Source: Heterodera schachtii (Eukaryota; Nematoda; Chromadorea; Rhabditida; Heteroderidae). Taken from it: 64,000 nucleotides of DNA. Numbering within the stretch: the stretch's first letter is position 1; every line of letters begins with the position of its first letter. Below are positions 33,913-46,151 of the stretch, in pieces. Made by a program: the position numbers and the translations under genes. A model generated the notes under the pieces. It had not been told where the DNA came from. It saw only the letters and a list, made by a program, of their open reading frames with translations, and ran no database searches. The DNA lies in NCBI GenBank assembly GCA_023374025.1, contig SIJG01000013.1, positions 154,846 to 218,845 of the forward strand, read 5' to 3'.

Positions 33913-34242
33913 AGAGGGACAAAAGAAAAGTTGGCATTGAAGAAAATGCCACGTTACGATGCGGATGATCATTACATCAATGGTTGGCTGTTGAAGCGAT
34001 GTCCACTAATTGTTGGGGAGACGGCGGATCAATGGGAAAAGGACGTCAATTTGAACATTGTCCGATTTAATTTGTGGGGTGGCAGCATTAATTGCATTGG
34101 GTGAGAGCAGAAACAACGGAATTTGATTTTGTCGAGAAATTTAAAATAAGAATTCAGGCCATTGTCGCCTCCAGCGGATGAAGAAAAAGAAAAAGCGGAT
34201 CAAAGCATCAAAACATTGTCTAATTGCTCGGAAGTGAATTAA
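33913..34242 (+). pseudogene. A-type gene, 3' part only
   Basis: Starts abruptly inside exon 4 (E-K-L-A-L-K-K-M-P-R-Y-D-A-D), continues through W-L-L-K-R-C-P to 34100, then last exon 34158-34242 with an acidic tail (P-L-S-P-P-A-D-E-E-K-E-K-A-D). Very similar to the 3' end of the gene at 39517-41896. Confidence 0.85.
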
Positions 34243-34650
34243 TTAATTAAATTTGTTGAAATGATAGATAATCTCATCAATTGGAATTTGATTTGATGCT
34301 CTCGTTTTTCCTTTATAAATGCTTTTGTTGATTCTCTTACATTTACTTGTTTGTTTTTGTGTGAGAATTTCTTGGTTCCAATTAAAGGCCAGCAGAAAAA
34401 TGTTGTGCCATGGCATTTTTTATGTTGCGCTAGTGTTTAATCAAGTCCGTTTTATCAACAATTACTCACAATTATTGAATTAATTACATGCACATAAAAT
34501 ATAATGGATTTGCGAGCAAGCAAAGGTCAAATACAATACAAACAGATTATACACAATACAATATTGAAATAGCACAGTGCCAACATATCATTTCGGTCAC
34601 ATAATCGCATCAATCAATTAATTAATTCATCATTTCTTTGCTGTTGTTGA

Positions 34651-35036
34651 TCAGTGATCACTCGGCCCAGGAGAAGCGTCGTCGAGCAGAAGACTGAAGA
34701 AAACACAAAAAGCATTTTCATATTAAGATACAATTTCTCCACAGTCATTTCGTTGGACAGATCAAATGGCATAACTGAGTCAAGCGGAGGAGACGGCGAA
34801 AAGTAAAAAACAATGCGAAAAGTACCGGAGAAGAAGCATTGGAAAATGCCTAAAAAAGGGTGACAAGAAAATTAGATAAAAACCAATTAAATAGGGATAA
34901 CCACCGCTTTAATCTGTTCCATCATTGACGACCACTGACCAATTGGTGAATTAACAGTGCGTCTGAACCACTTGGGCCGACTATCCGGACGAGGCGTGAA
35001 CAACCATTTGGTCATCGTTGGCCATCCGAACGAAAT
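34651..35036 (-). pseudogene. B-type gene, 3' part only
   Basis: Last exon 34693-34651 (L-L-L-D-D-A-S-P-G-P-S-D-H), a shortened and frameshifted penultimate exon, and part of exon 4 up to about 35036. Close to the copy at 42765-43403. 34243-34650 between the fragments is only conserved 3' flanking sequence. Confidence 0.8.
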
Positions 35037-35124
35037 TTTTTGAAATTTTGCAGGCTAATTGAGTCCCGGTCAAAACCGGGACTTCGGTACTCAGTTATCC
35101 GTGTTTAGGTCCCGGTCTCGCTGC

Positions 35125-35575
35125 CGGTCTACGTCAGTTGGGCCCTCACGATTGGGCCCCCACGTTTGGGCCCTCACGTTTGGGCCCCCACGTTTGGGCC
35201 CCAGCATATTTTTCCACTATAACTTTCTATAACTTTTTTCTTTGTAACACAAATCCAATAAACTTGGTATCATTCGAAAGCTTAACATGCTTAGAAGCTT
35301 TTTCTAAGCTATTGCTTCGCGATTAGACAATTACCAAAAAAGTTATACATGAAAATTGCAAAAAAGTTGAAATTTTTGAAATTTTTTTCTTAAAAACTTT
35401 TTTTAAAGCCAAAAATCTTTTTGTTTTTTAGTAAGGCTAATAGAGCATGTTAAGAGCTTTCGAATGATACCAAGAATGTTGGATTTGGATGCCAAAGAAA
35501 AAAGCTATCGTGGAAAAACATGCTGGGGCCCAAACGTGTGGGGCCCAAACGTGAGGGCCCAACTGACGGGTTCCG
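35125..35575. mobile_element. Foldback MITE, GTTGGGCCCTCAC repeat arms
   Basis: 451 bp; arms of GTTTGGGCCCCCAC-like tandem units in inverted orientation; perfect 8-bp target duplication CTCGCTGC (35117-35124 and 35576-35583). Tips CGGTCTACGTCAG and CGGAACCCGTCAG. Confidence 0.9.
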
Positions 35576-35650
35576 CTCGCTGCACTCTATTTTTTTTATA
35601 ACGCCCTTTTTGATGACTTTTTTATAATGACATAGCACCGGGCGGACCAC

Positions 35651-36232
35651 CTCTTTGAAATTGTTAATCCATTCGAGATGCTGTGAAACCAAATAACCAT
35701 TACAACACAATCGCTTCGGTTGGCCATTTTTGCTCGGAGTGTGCAACCATTTGGTCAACGCTTGGCCAGCAGTTGCATTTGGCACATCGTCAGCAATTCC
35801 ATCGGGGGACAGACCACCAGAATCCATTGAATTCAATTGATCAAGATCAGTGAGAATTGTTGGTGAAATCAGACGACGCAAATTGTCCAAATCATCGCCA
35901 TCGATAAAGGACAAATGGCGAATATTTGTCGCAAAAATTGCCCAAATTTGACGGGCCAAAACATCCCAAATCGGATGGTCATTTGTAATAGACAAATCCA
36001 AATTGGTGCCCCTTTTGTCCCAAATTTGCTGGTTGGAACGGAAAAATTCAATGACTGAATGGTCAATGTAGCTGAAGAAATATAAAATATGCTTTAAAAC
36101 ATATAAAAGTTTAAAAATTACTCAATCCAAAGGAAGTGAAAGCGGATTTTGTTTGGAAGCGGACGGTCATGAAATGGAAAATCCACCAAATTGTCATCAA
36201 TCCATACAGACAGTTTCTTTTGCATCAAAATA
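35651..36232 (-). pseudogene. A-type gene, exon 3 and part of exon 2
   Basis: Exon 3 (36071-35651, 421 nt) is fully open: I-W-D-K-R-G-T-N-L-D-L, W-A-I-F-A-T-N-I-R-H-L-S-F, K-W-L-H-T-P-S-K-N-G-Q-P-K-R-L. Exon 2 keeps only L-S-V-W-I-D-D-N-L-V-D-F-P and N-K-I-R-F before it is cut near 36232. Exons 1, 4 and 5 are missing. A dispersed-repeat piece at 36300-36370 follows the break. Confidence 0.85.
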
Positions 36233-36462
36233 AATAGGTAGTTATTAAATGAGTTCAAAGGTTTTACCCAGAAAAATATACCTTTGGAAAAAATTTTCAA
36301 ATTTTTTGTTCGAATTCGGGTCCGAGGTTCGGAATTGGGCAATTCCGAATTCAGATTCGTGATCAGCGCCCTCGAAAACCCCCAAATACTCATTTTGAGC
36401 TAAAATAAAAAATAATAATTTTAAATTTGTGTTTGAAATCATAAAATTCTTCATATTTTCAG

Positions 36463-38337
36463 CTTTATCTGCAGCGATTGTTGGCTTTTGGTGTTCGATT
36501 TTCTTGCGCCTTCTCAACTCGGCCTCGAAATTGCGCTGATCAACCGCCGCTTTAACTGCATCGTCGACGAACACTTCAAAACACGCAAATGGACATTGCG
36601 CGAAATGCGAATTTGCCACAAAATTGGAGACAATGGTACAAAGAAAATGCAAATTGTCAATTCCGATGGAAATCAATTGCCAATCCCGCAAAATCCATTG
36701 CCCAACAAAGTCATCGGATTCCAATCCATTAAAATCGCGTAATTTGCGCCGTATTTTCGCCATTTGTGCAATCGATTTGTACATTACCTTGGTCAATGTT
36801 CGCATTTTGGACTTTGTTTTGCTCAACATTTTGCCAATGTTTCGCGACTTCATTCATGTGATGTTTTTGAACGGTCAGGGTCGTTTTCGTACCGCCATTT
36901 TCGTACCGCCGTTTTCGTACCGCCGTTTTCGTACCGTGGACGTTTTCGTACCGCCGTTTTCGTACCGGGGACGTTTTCGTACGAGTTCTTGTACAAGCGT
37001 CAGATTCGATTTGAATAACTTAAGAATCCCATTCATAAAATATAATGTAGAAAATTCATAAATTTAACAAAAATAACAAAATTCCGGAACAAAATAAGGT
37101 CGCATCTCATAGTTTCGGGAAATACCGGCCAGAAAATTGTCAATGTTCTCGGGATTGACATTGGCTGGTTCATTTTGTAGTTAATAAAAGCTAAATTGTC
37201 AAAACATTAAGAGATTCTTCCAACAATTAAGAAAAATTCAGCCAGGTTTCATTGCATTTTTATCGGTCGAATATTATTTTTCGGAATTTTCTTTGTATTT
37301 TTCGGCATGTTCTTCACTAAAATCAAATTTTGCCTCAAAAAGTCAAACTCCTCCATTTAGAGTTAGCGAAAAAAAAGTCATTTGACTTAAATTACCAGCC
37401 CTAGTAATTACTTAGATAAAAAAATAATATAAATGCAATTTTTTTTGCATATCCACTGGTACGAAAACGGCGGTACGAAAATGTCTCCGGTACGAAAACG
37501 GCGGTACGAAAACGGCGGTACGAAAACGGCGGTACGAAAATGGCGGTACGAAAACGTCCTGGCCCGGTTTTTGAATACCATCACTTTTCGCCGTCTACAT
37601 CAATTGGCCCCGGCACTGCTCAACGAATGTCCATCTCTTTGCTGTGTCTTTTTCGATGGTGCCATTTTCCCCACTTTTCCGCCCGATGACAGTGCCAATA
37701 CGTCGGATGGCCAAGCGGTGGCAAAATGGTTGTTCACGCCAAGTCCGGATGGTATGCCGAAGGTGCTCAGTTTTGTGAATTCACCGGTTGGTCAATGGTC
37801 GTCAACGATGGAACAATTTAAAGCGGTGATTATCCCTATTTAATTGGTTTTTCTATGATTTTTTGTCCCATTTTAGGCATTTTTCAATGCTTCTTCTCCG
37901 ATTACTTTTTGCATTCACTTTCTGATGTCTTCTCCACCTGACTTCATTGTGCCGTTTGATCGGATCAACGAAGTGACTGGAGAGAAATTGTTTTTTCTAC
38001 AATCTGAAAATGATTTTTGGCTCTTCCGTTGTCCAATTGCGTGGGACGAGCGAAAATGGGACAATGTGAAGGATAAACTGAAAAATCGAACGAACCCAAT
38101 TGACATTCGGATCGAAGATGGCGGATACGACGACGGGTGAACAATTTAAAATGCTTAATAATTTTATGAGTCCAATCGTCGATATTTGCTTAGACTTTTT
38201 GGTTTCAAATCGTATCCAAAAAAGTACGGTTTGTTTTGAAATGGACAGAAAATTTGCAATGGAATAATCATCGTTTTTTCAGTCTTCTTCTCGACGCCGC
38301 TTCTACTGGGCCGAATGATCAGCAGCAGAAGAAATGA
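36463..38337 (+). pseudogene. B-type gene, 5' truncated and split by a transposon
   Basis: Exon 3 (36463-36738) encodes C-S-D-C-W-L-L-V-F-D-F-L-A-P-S-Q-L-G-L. The following intron and about 45 nt of exon 4 are deleted. Exon 4 is interrupted after V-M-F-L-N by the element 36872-37566 and resumes T-I-T-F-R-R-L-H-Q-L-A-P. Exon 5 (to about 38139) and the last exon (38283-38337, L-L-L-D-A-A-S-T-G-P-N-D) are intact. No exon 1-2 with the membrane anchor is present. Confidence 0.85.
36872..37566. mobile_element. Foldback element, CGTACCGCCGTTTT repeat arms
   Basis: 695 bp; arms of tandem TTTTCGTACCGCCG units in inverted orientation; tips CGGTCAGGGTCG and (inverted) CGGGCCAGGACG; perfect 9-bp target duplication GTTTTTGAA (36863-36871 and 37567-37575). 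Inserted in a coding exon. Non-coding interior. Confidence 0.9.
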
Positions 38338-38461
38338 ATGAATTAATAATTTTCCCATCGGCGACTATCGGAGCCGCAGTAAAAGTTGACCTAAGATTTG
38401 CAATGTAAAAATTGGCCTTGGTGAAAATTTGTTACCAAGTCGCGCTAAATTACAAATTTTT

Positions 38462-38490
38462 TCCGGCGGCGCCTACCGGCACCGCCGGAC
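38462..38490. other. GC-rich hairpin module
   Basis: TCCGGCGGCGCCTACCGGCA followed by CCGCCGGAC; perfect inverted arms CCGGCGG and CCGCCGG. The host element's ends were not found. Confidence 0.65.
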
Positions 38491-38864
38491 TTCCCCCGCA
38501 TAAAAAAGAAGTTTTTGAAGCGTGTTTTAAAAAATGTCCTTATTTTTGACCCTAAAATCTTATTTTTGACCATCGATGTCCTTATTTCGGGAAATTTTCA
38601 AGGGTAACCCTGGTCTATATGTATTTGACTTTTTGCTTGCTCGCAAATGCGCCCATTTCCATTGTATTTTATAAGTATATGTGAAATTCAATTGTGAGTA
38701 ATTAATCGTTTATAAAACGGCTAATAATAAAACGGTAAAAGCTTGGCTTATTCGCGGCTCAACCCAATAAATTCCATGGCACAACAATTTTCGGCTGGCC
38801 TTAGGCTGTAAATTTTTTAGTTACACATAATTAGATATTATTAATGACAATTTCAAATTCATCA

Positions 38865-39384
38865 CGGAATTCGTACCGCCATTTTCGTACGGGGGACATT
38901 TTCGTACGAGTTCTTGTATAAGCGTCAGATTCAATTAGAAAAACTTAAGAACTAATAGAACCAAAATTTATCATTTTTTGTTTCCCATTCATAAAATTTT
39001 GTAGAAAATTCATATAACTTTAACAAAAATAACAAAATCCGGGACAAAATAAGGTCGCATCTCATAGTTTCGGAAAATACCATCGAGAAAATTGTTAAGG
39101 ATTTCGGGATTGACATTGGCATTGGCATAATTGTGATCATTTTGAGGGACAATATCGTTATTGATATTGTCGCATCGCGATACTTCTTTTTCTGTGCACC
39201 ATCATGCACCAACTTATCATTATTTCGTTTGTTTTAATTACTTGCTGCTGGTTCATTTTATAGTTAATAAAAGCTTAACTGTCAAAACATTAAAAGTAAT
39301 TAAAAAAGATTAACAAATTCTTTGAATTCAATTTTTTTTTTTTGCATATCCACTCGTACGAAAATGTCCCCGGTACGAAAACGG
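38865..39384. mobile_element. Second copy of the CGTACCGCC foldback element
   Basis: Starts CGGAATTCGTACCGCCATTT and ends GGTACGAAAACGGG, with fewer arm repeats than 36872-37566. The interiors share GGTCGCATCTCATAGTTTCG. No target duplication found. Confidence 0.75.
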
Positions 39385-39468
39385 GCTTTTATTGTTGATT
39401 TTCTTTTTAAATTTGGTACTTAAAACGAGAAAGTGTCGAAAATTTTATTTTATTTTTTGATGTTTCAA

Positions 39469-39480
39469 GGCTATATAAAG
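39469..39480 (+). promoter_or_regulatory. TATA box, class I variant
   Basis: GGCTATATAAAGACGTC, about 40 nt before the ATG at 39517. Confidence 0.55.
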
Positions 39481-39516
39481 ACGTCAAAGTGACTTTTTCA
39501 TTCATAATACCGCAAA

Positions 39517-41896
39517 ATGAATCGACGGTAAGGAATTTTTTTTAAATTACAAATTTTCATTTACCTTAAATTTTTTTCATGCAAAGAAATAGGAGAACAC
39601 TTAAGGCTATCGAACTAAAAAGAAAATCGTCCGATACACTTAAGGTGCTGCTGCGCAAAAAAATTTGACGAAATTTATTTTCAATGGCACCGCCCGTGGA
39701 AAAAAGGAAAAAGCATTCCTCCGCCGACCATCGCTTCATTTCTTCTTCTGCTACAAGAATTTTGCGGAAAATGTGAGGCCAAATTTGGCATTTTTTCATG
39801 GCATTAAGCAATCAATTGAATGTGTTTGTTTTCCATGTTTCAGTTGGATTTGTAGCGACATTTGGCTGAACATTCTGCCTTTCTTTGACCATGCCGAACT
39901 TGGCCTCAAAATGGCACTGATTTCGCTACGTTTCGATCTTTTGGTGGACGCGCATTTTGATGGAACACCCGAATTGACGACACTTTGGAGACGTATCTTA
40001 ATTCGCAAGAACATTGGACCAAAAGCTAAACTGTCTGTGCTGGTCGATGGAATTTGTGGCATTTCCTTTCCCCGACGGTCCGCTGCGCAACAGAATCCGC
40101 TTTAAGGATCTTCACATTGAGCAAATCAAAAACAATACAGAAACCAATTAATTATGGGGCCCCTTTTTCTAACAATTTTCGGCAATCCTGGAGAATGGGT
40201 GTCCGTCCCTATTTTTGTTTTTATTTTTTAAATTTCGGGCTCAAAACGAGGGTGCTGATGACGAATCTGAACTCGGTTATACCCAATTCCTTACCCTGAC
40301 CCGAATTCGAACAAAAAGTTGAATAATTATTTTCAAGAATTGGATTTTTTTTGAGTAAAAGCTTTTAATTCATTTACAACTATTATTTTGATGTAAAGCA
40401 ATGCTTCAATTATTAATTGGATAAAAAGGCGCAATTTGTGCCAAAATTTGACCGTTTTTAACATATTTTGTAAAAAAACTTCAACTTTTTGTTCGAGTTA
40501 GGGTCTGTGTTCGGAATTCAGGGTTTGTCCAATTTTCGGCTTCATTAATCGAGTGGCATCAATTGATGAAAATGAGGCTTTAGTCGGTCGTCTTCTTCAA
40601 TATCTCTCCCCTTTTCAAGTACATTGACCATTCTGTGCTCACATTTATCCGTTCAAATAGCCAATTTGGGACAGAAGTGGCATCAAATTGAAGCTGTCCG
40701 TGTCTTTTTCACACAAAACTGATGATCAGCCAATTTGAAATGTTTTTGTCCGTGAAATTTGGCCCTTTTTTGTGCCAAACATTCGCCATTTGATTCTTCC
40801 GATGGCTATCATTTGGACAAATTGCGTCGTCGCATTTTGCCAACATTTCTCGCTGATCTTGACCGATTGAATTCAATCCATTCTGATGATCTGTTCCTTG
40901 ATTGAATCGCTGCTTTTGATGGACCAAATGTAATTCCTTGTGCTGCCCAATCGTTGGTCAAATGGTTGCACACGCCGAGAAATGACGGACAACCGAAGCG
41001 ATTGCGTTCATTGTATTATGTGTATCCACCAAATCTTGAATGGATCAACTGTTTCAAAGAGGTGTGTGAACAGGGAGCAAACCCCAAACGTTGCCGGAAG
41101 ACTATTTGGACCATAACTTTGTTCATTTTCAATCAAATTAAGCATTCTTAATGTTGTTCGATAGCTCTGTGTGTTTTTTATAAATTTGCAAAACTTCAAA
41201 ATTTTCGTTAAGTTTCAAAAAAGTTATGGCCAAAAGGAACTCAAAAAGCTAGTTTTTCTTTCAACTCTTTGCCTGACTTTTTTGTACATGAATAAAAAAT
41301 TTTGAAAATTTGCAGGTTGATAGAGTTTTTCAAATGCTTTTGAACAATACCGAGAATTTTAATTTGGTTGAGAAAGAAAAAAGTTATGGTCCAAAAATTC
41401 GTCCGGCGACGTTTTTTCCTGGTCCGGTGTGAACACATTTTCTTTAAACAACGCTAATTGATTGTTTTGTTTAGGCATTCCATCGTGCCACTGCTTCTGT
41501 CGCCTACACAGTTAATTTTAATAGTAAAACGCCAATTAAACCATTTGAATTGGTAAACGAACGGACAAAAGAAAAGCTGACATTGAAGAAAATGCCACGT
41601 TACGATGCGGATGAGCATTACATTAATGGTTGGCTGTTGAAGCGATGCCCGATTAGTGAAAAGGCGGCGGATCAATGGGAAAACAACAAAAATTGGGACG
41701 CCAATTTGAATCATGTCCAATTTAATTTGTGGGGTGGCGGCATTAATTGCATTGGGTGAGAGCAGAAATAGCATTCATTTTGATTTGTCAAGATATAAAA
41801 AAAGAATTTAGGCCATTGTCGCCTCCAGCGGATGAAGAAAAAGAAAAAGCGGATCAAAGCATCAAAAAGTCGTCTGACAGCGCGGAAGTGAATTAA
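39517..41896 (+). pseudogene. A-type gene, frameshifted
   Basis: Exon 1 39517-39527 (M-N-R-R); intron 1 is enlarged to 315 nt; exon 2 from 39844 (W-I-C-S-D-I-W-L-N-I-L-P-F-F-D-H-A-E-L-G-L) shifts frame by one base near 40050 and lacks the usual donor. Exon 3 (about 40620-41062) has several frameshifts and stops. Exon 4 (from about 41475, A-F-H-R-A-T-A-S-V; P-F-E-L-V-N-E-R-T-K-E-K-L-T-L) and the last exon (41812-41896) are open, with an acidic tail. Two dispersed-repeat pieces (40250-40320 and 40490-40540) lie in the intron 2 region. Confidence 0.85.
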
Positions 41897-42014
41897 TTAA
41901 TTAAATTTGAGAAATGGTCGATCTCACCAATTGGAATTTGATTTGATGCTCTCGTTTTTCCCTTATAAATGCTTTTGTTGATTCTTACATTTACTTATTT
42001 TGTTGTGTGTGAGA

Positions 42015-42476
42015 CGGTCTACCTCAGTTCGGCCCTCACGATTCGGCCCCCACGGTTCGGCCCCAGCATGTTTTTCCACTACAACTTTCTATAACTTTTT
42101 TCTTTGTCAACCAAATCCAACATTGTTGGTATCATTTGAAAGCTTAAGGTGTTTAGAAGCTTTTTCTAAGCTATTGCTTTGCGATTAAACAAATACCAAA
42201 AAAGTTATACATGAAAATTGCAAGAAAATTGAAATTTTTGAAGTTTTTTCTTAATAAATTTTTTCTAGGCTTAAAAAACTTTTCGCATTATGTAAACTAA
42301 TAGAGCATGTTAAGAGCTTTCGAATGATACCAAGATTTATGGATTTGGACGCCAAAGAAAAAAGCTTAAGTGGAAAAACATGCTGGGGCCGAACCGTGGG
42401 GGCCGAATCGTGAGGGCCGAACCGTGAGGGCCGAACCGTGAGGGCCGAACTGTGGGGGCCGAACTGAGCGGTTCCG
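42015..42476. mobile_element. Foldback MITE, GTTCGGCCCCCAC repeat arms
   Basis: 462 bp; perfect 8-bp target duplication GTGTGAGA (42007-42014 and 42477-42484); tips CGGTCTACCTCAG and CGGAACCGCTCAG. Same family as 20555-20989 in the opposite orientation. Confidence 0.9.
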
Positions 42477-42764
42477 GTGTGAGAATTACTTGGTATCAAT
42501 TAAAGGCCAGCAAAAAATTGTTATGCCATGGCATTTTTTATGTTGCGCCACTGTTTAATCAAATCTGTTTTATCAACGATTACTCACAATTAATGAATTA
42601 ATTACATGCACATAAAATAGAACGGAAATGGACGCATTTGCGAGCAAGCAAAAGTCAAATACAAATGCAAACAGATCACATTATTGAATGGCAAATTGCC
42701 TACATTTCGCTCATCATAATCGCATCAACAATTATTAATTCATTCATTTCTTTGCTGTTGTTGA

Positions 42765-43403
42765 TCAGTGATCACTAGGCCCAGGAGAAGCGTCGTCGAG
42801 GAGAAGACTGAAGAAAACATTGTTCAATTAATGATTGGACTCATTAACAAAATGCAATTTTTTCAAAAAATTGCTCACCCATCGTCGTATCCGCCGTCTC
42901 TGATCCGAATGTCAATTGGATTCTGTCGAGCAATCATTTCATCCCTCACATTTTTCCAATTTCTCCCATCCCACGCGATCGGACAACGGATGAGCCAAAA
43001 AGCATTTTCATATTGTTTAAGATACAATTTCTCCACAGTCATTTCGTTGGACAGATCAAATGGCATAACTGAGTCAAGTGGAGAAGATAGCAGAAAGTGA
43101 ATGCGAAAAGTAACCGGAGAAGAAGCATTGGAAAATGCCTAAAAATGGCACAAAAAAAAATTAGAGAAAAACCAATTACTAGGGATAATCACCGCTTTGA
43201 GCTGTTCAATCATTGACAACCATTGATCCATCGGTGAATTCACAAAGCATTTGAGCAACTTCGGCACATTGTCGGGATGAGGCGTCAACAACCATTTGGC
43301 CAACACTTGGCCATCCGACGCATTGGCACTGTCATCTGGCGGAAATGCGGGGAAAATGGCGTCCTCGAAAAAGACACCGTTAAGAGATGGACAATCGCTG
43401 TTT
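42765..43403 (-). pseudogene. B-type gene, 3' part only
   Basis: End of exon 4 (from 43403: S-D-C-P-S-L-N-G-V-F-F, P-P-D-D-S-A-N-A-S-D-G-Q-V-L-A-K-W-L), penultimate exon (P-F-D-L-S-N-E-M-T-V-E-K-L, R-C-P-I-A-W-D-G-R) and last exon (L-L-L-D-D-A-S-P-G-P-S-D-H, stop at 42765). The 5' half is replaced by unrelated sequence at 43404. 43404-43730 holds no gene. Confidence 0.85.
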
Positions 43404-43730
43404 TTTCGTTCGTTTCAGGCCTCCCACAGTCCAGGAAAAAAAATGGATTTCCATGTAATTACAAGCCCTACTTATAACTTTTTTGAAGCAATTTCGCTAA
43501 ATGTTTTGGTTTTCGACCCCAAAATAGTTAGCATCGCTTAAACAAAGGGTTATCTTTTTCACTTTAGGCGTCCAATCAATTAAAAAACCTCAGTTTAATT
43601 GGCCTTAATCAAAAAAACAAACAAATAAATAAATATATATTTGTATATTCGAACGAAAAGAATCAACAATAAGCATTTGTGATGAGAGGAAATAAGCATC
43701 TAAAATCCGTTTCTAATTGTGTGAGATCGA

Positions 43731-44033
43731 TCATTTCGCAATCGAAATAATTCGCTTCCACGCAATCCGACGATATTTCGAAGCTTTGACCCGCTTCTTT
43801 TTCTTCGTCAGCAAGAAGCCATAAGGCCTAAAATTAAATACAATTTGAATTGGGTGAATTGAATTATCTCTTACGCTTACCCAGTCGAACTTTTGCCACC
43901 ACACAAATTAAATTGAACATAGTTCAAATTGTCGTCGTTTTCCCATTGATCCGTCGACGCCTTTTCACTAATTGGACATCGCTTCAAAAGCCATTCACTA
44001 ATGACTTCACCGTCTCCATTTTCTAAACTTTTT
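43731..44033 (-). pseudogene. A-type gene, 3' exons with basic tail
   Basis: Partial exon 4 (from about 44033 to 43881: W-L-L-K-R-C-P-I-S-E-K-A-S-T-D-Q-W-E) and last exon 43827-43731. The last exon is read in a frame shifted by one relative to the usual acidic tail and gives L-T-K-K-K-K-R-V-K-A-S-K-Y-R-R-I-A-W-K-R, rich in lysine and arginine. The same frame is used by the intact gene at 53534-55091. The 5' part is missing. Confidence 0.8.
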
Positions 44034-44319
44034 TATTCCTTAGAAATTTTTTTTTTATTAATTTCTCAATTTACAGCATACATATTTGACTTCAAAGAGC
44101 AAAATTTTCTTAACAAAATCAGCCGCTGAAGCCATGTTCGCAAAGTTGTTTTTTTAGATAAAGCGTTCCGAAAAAAAAAATTTTTTTTATGTCAATTTCA
44201 GGCGGAAACAACACTAATTCAAATAAAAGAATCAACAAATGAAAGTGAGAGAGAGCATTTCTGAGATAAAACGAGAGCATCAAATCAAAATCCAATTAGC
44301 GAGATTCATCGACCATTTC

Positions 44320-45589
44320 TTAAATATAATTTTGATTGCTTTCATCCGCTTCTTCTCCCGCTGGTGGAAACAATGGCCTAAAATTTAATGTCATTTGAAT
44401 TAGATGAATTATTTTCCGACAAAATCAAATTCAGTTGCTGCTCTTACCCGATGCAATTAGTGCTGCCGCCCCACAAAATAAATTTGACATTGTTCAAATT
44501 GTCGTCCCAATTTTCGTCTTTCCATTGGTCCGTCGCCGTCTCCCCAATTGGGCACCGTTTCAGCAGCCAATTATGCTCGGATTTTTTCCACAGTATCAGC
44601 TTCTCATTGGTCCGTTCATTCACCAATTCAAATGGTCCAGCAGTTGGCGTTGGTATCGTATAAAAAATAAATTGAATAATGTAGGCGGATGAAGTGATGG
44701 CACGGAGAAATGCCTAAACAAAATTGGTATAAAAAAAACAATTCAACGAAAAATACGGATCAGATCACCTTTTTGAAATTGTTGATCCATTCAAGATTTG
44801 GTGGATTCGAATAACCATTACAACGCAATTCCTTGAGTTGTCCGTCTTTTCTGGGCGTGTGAAGCCATTTGTACAACGCTTGGCCAGCAGTTGCATTCGG
44901 TCCATCATCACAAATTGGATCGGGGGACACAAGACCAGAATAGATTGCATTCAGATGATCAAGATCGGTAAGAATTGTTGGTGAAATGCGGCGACGCAAA
45001 TTATCCAAATGATCGCCAGCGGTAAAGGACAAATGGCGAATGTTGGTCGAAAAAAGGGGCCAAATTTCACTGGCCAAAACATCCCAAATTGGCTGGTCAT
45101 CCGTACCAAATGCATACACATTCAAATTCAAATTGGTGCCAATTCTGTCCCAAATGTGTTTGTTGGAACGGAGAAATTCAATTACGGAATAGTCAATGTA
45201 GCTGAAAGGAATGGTTTTGCCACATTAATATCCCTTTGTATAACTTAATCCGAAGGTCCTTAAAGCAAATTTTGATGGGCAATGGACGATCCGGCAACGG
45301 AAATTGCACAAATTTGCCATCGATCCGTACAGACAGTTTCGGTTCTGGTCCTTCGTCCTTGTGAATTCTTATGTAATTCCAAATTTTCAATTCGCTTTTT
45401 CCGTCGAAATGCGTGTCAACCAAAACATCGAAACGGTCGGAAATCAGTGCCATTTTGAGTCCAAGTTGGGGACGGTCAAAGAAGGGCAGAATGTTCATCC
45501 ACACATCGCCACAAATCCAACTGAAACATGGAAAAAAATTGGATAAAATAATTTGTAATTTTTCAAAAATTTCATTACCGTCTGTTCAT
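44320..45589 (-). CDS. A-type F-box-like protein, intact reference copy
   Basis: Exons 45589-45579, 45520-45245, 45201-44769, 44713-44448 and 44377-44320 total 1044 nt, a 347-aa open frame. Start M-N-R-R; F-box-like region about residues 5-40 (W-I-C-G-D-V-W-M-N-I-L-P-F-F-D-R-P-Q-L-G-L-K-M-A-L-I-S-D-R-F-D-V-L-V-D). Middle: P-L-P-D-R-P-L-P-I-K-I-C-F; I-W-P-L-F-S-T-N-I-R-H-L-S-F; L-R-R-R-I-S-P-T-I-L-T-D-L-D. Then K-W-L-H-T-P-R-K-D-G-Q. C-terminal block P-F-E-L-V-N-E-R-T-N-E-K-L and W-L-L-K-R-C-P-I-G-E; acidic tail A-G-E-E-A-D-E-S. Donor of exon 2 is GTTATA. No signal peptide or membrane helix. Layout (F-box-like start plus conserved C-terminal domain) recalls nematode F-box families; substrate unknown. 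Confidence 0.8.
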
Positions 45590-45690
45590 TTATTTTGCTG
45601 TAATTAGCACAGTTTGTCCGTTTTACAATTGATTGTTGTCACAAAATTCAGAATATGGAATGAGAAGGAGGGGAAGAAAAAAGAGAGGAT

Positions 45691-45710
45691 ATTTTTATAC
45701 TAAAATATTA
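45691..45710 (-). promoter_or_regulatory. TATA-like box, class II
   Basis: Minus strand TAATATTTTAGTATAAAAAT, about 105 nt upstream of the ATG at 45589; GCTAATATTTTAGTATAAAAAT is also present upstream of 57380. Confidence 0.55.
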
Positions 45711-45962
45711 GCGTAGCAATTTGGGGTGGGAAAAGTCGGAGTCTGCGTTTGTAAAATTTGAATTTTCGACTTTTTGTTCGATTTCGGATTCGGAGTCCGG
45801 AATTAGGTAGATATTTCAAATGGATGCCAGATTCCTGATCAGCGACCTAAAAAACCCCAGGAAAGGCGTTTTACACGACCTTTTTTTAAATTTTTATTTA
45901 TTTTTCGAAAATTAGCATAAATGAGTTTTTTCGTATTTTTTAATTCTCAACTCAAAAGGAGG

Positions 45963-46151
45963 GACCCACGCGTTTCGGCGCCAGCTCGTTTTTCCACTTA
46001 AGCTTTTTTCTTTGGCATCCAAATCCAACACTGTTGGTATCATTCGAAAGCTCTTAACATGCTCTATTAGCCTTACCAAAAGCGAAAAGATTTTTAAAAG
46101 TTATAGCCAAAAACATCCTGGCGCCGAAACGGGAGCGCCGAAACGCAGTGG
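45963..46151. mobile_element. Small palindromic element, CGTTTCGGCGCC arms
   Basis: ACCCACGCGTTTCGGCGCCA at the left and inverted TGGCGCCGAAACGGGAGCGC plus CGAAACGCAGTGGAT at the right. The core has the TTGGTATCATTCGAAAGC module. Target duplication not clear. The rest of 45711-47059 is intergenic without a gene. Confidence 0.6.

Noticed and set aside
36624..37061. 145-aa frame continuing from a B exon into Phe/Arg/Tyr repeats
   Set aside because: The second half is transposon arm sequence; the apparent fusion starts exactly at the element end.
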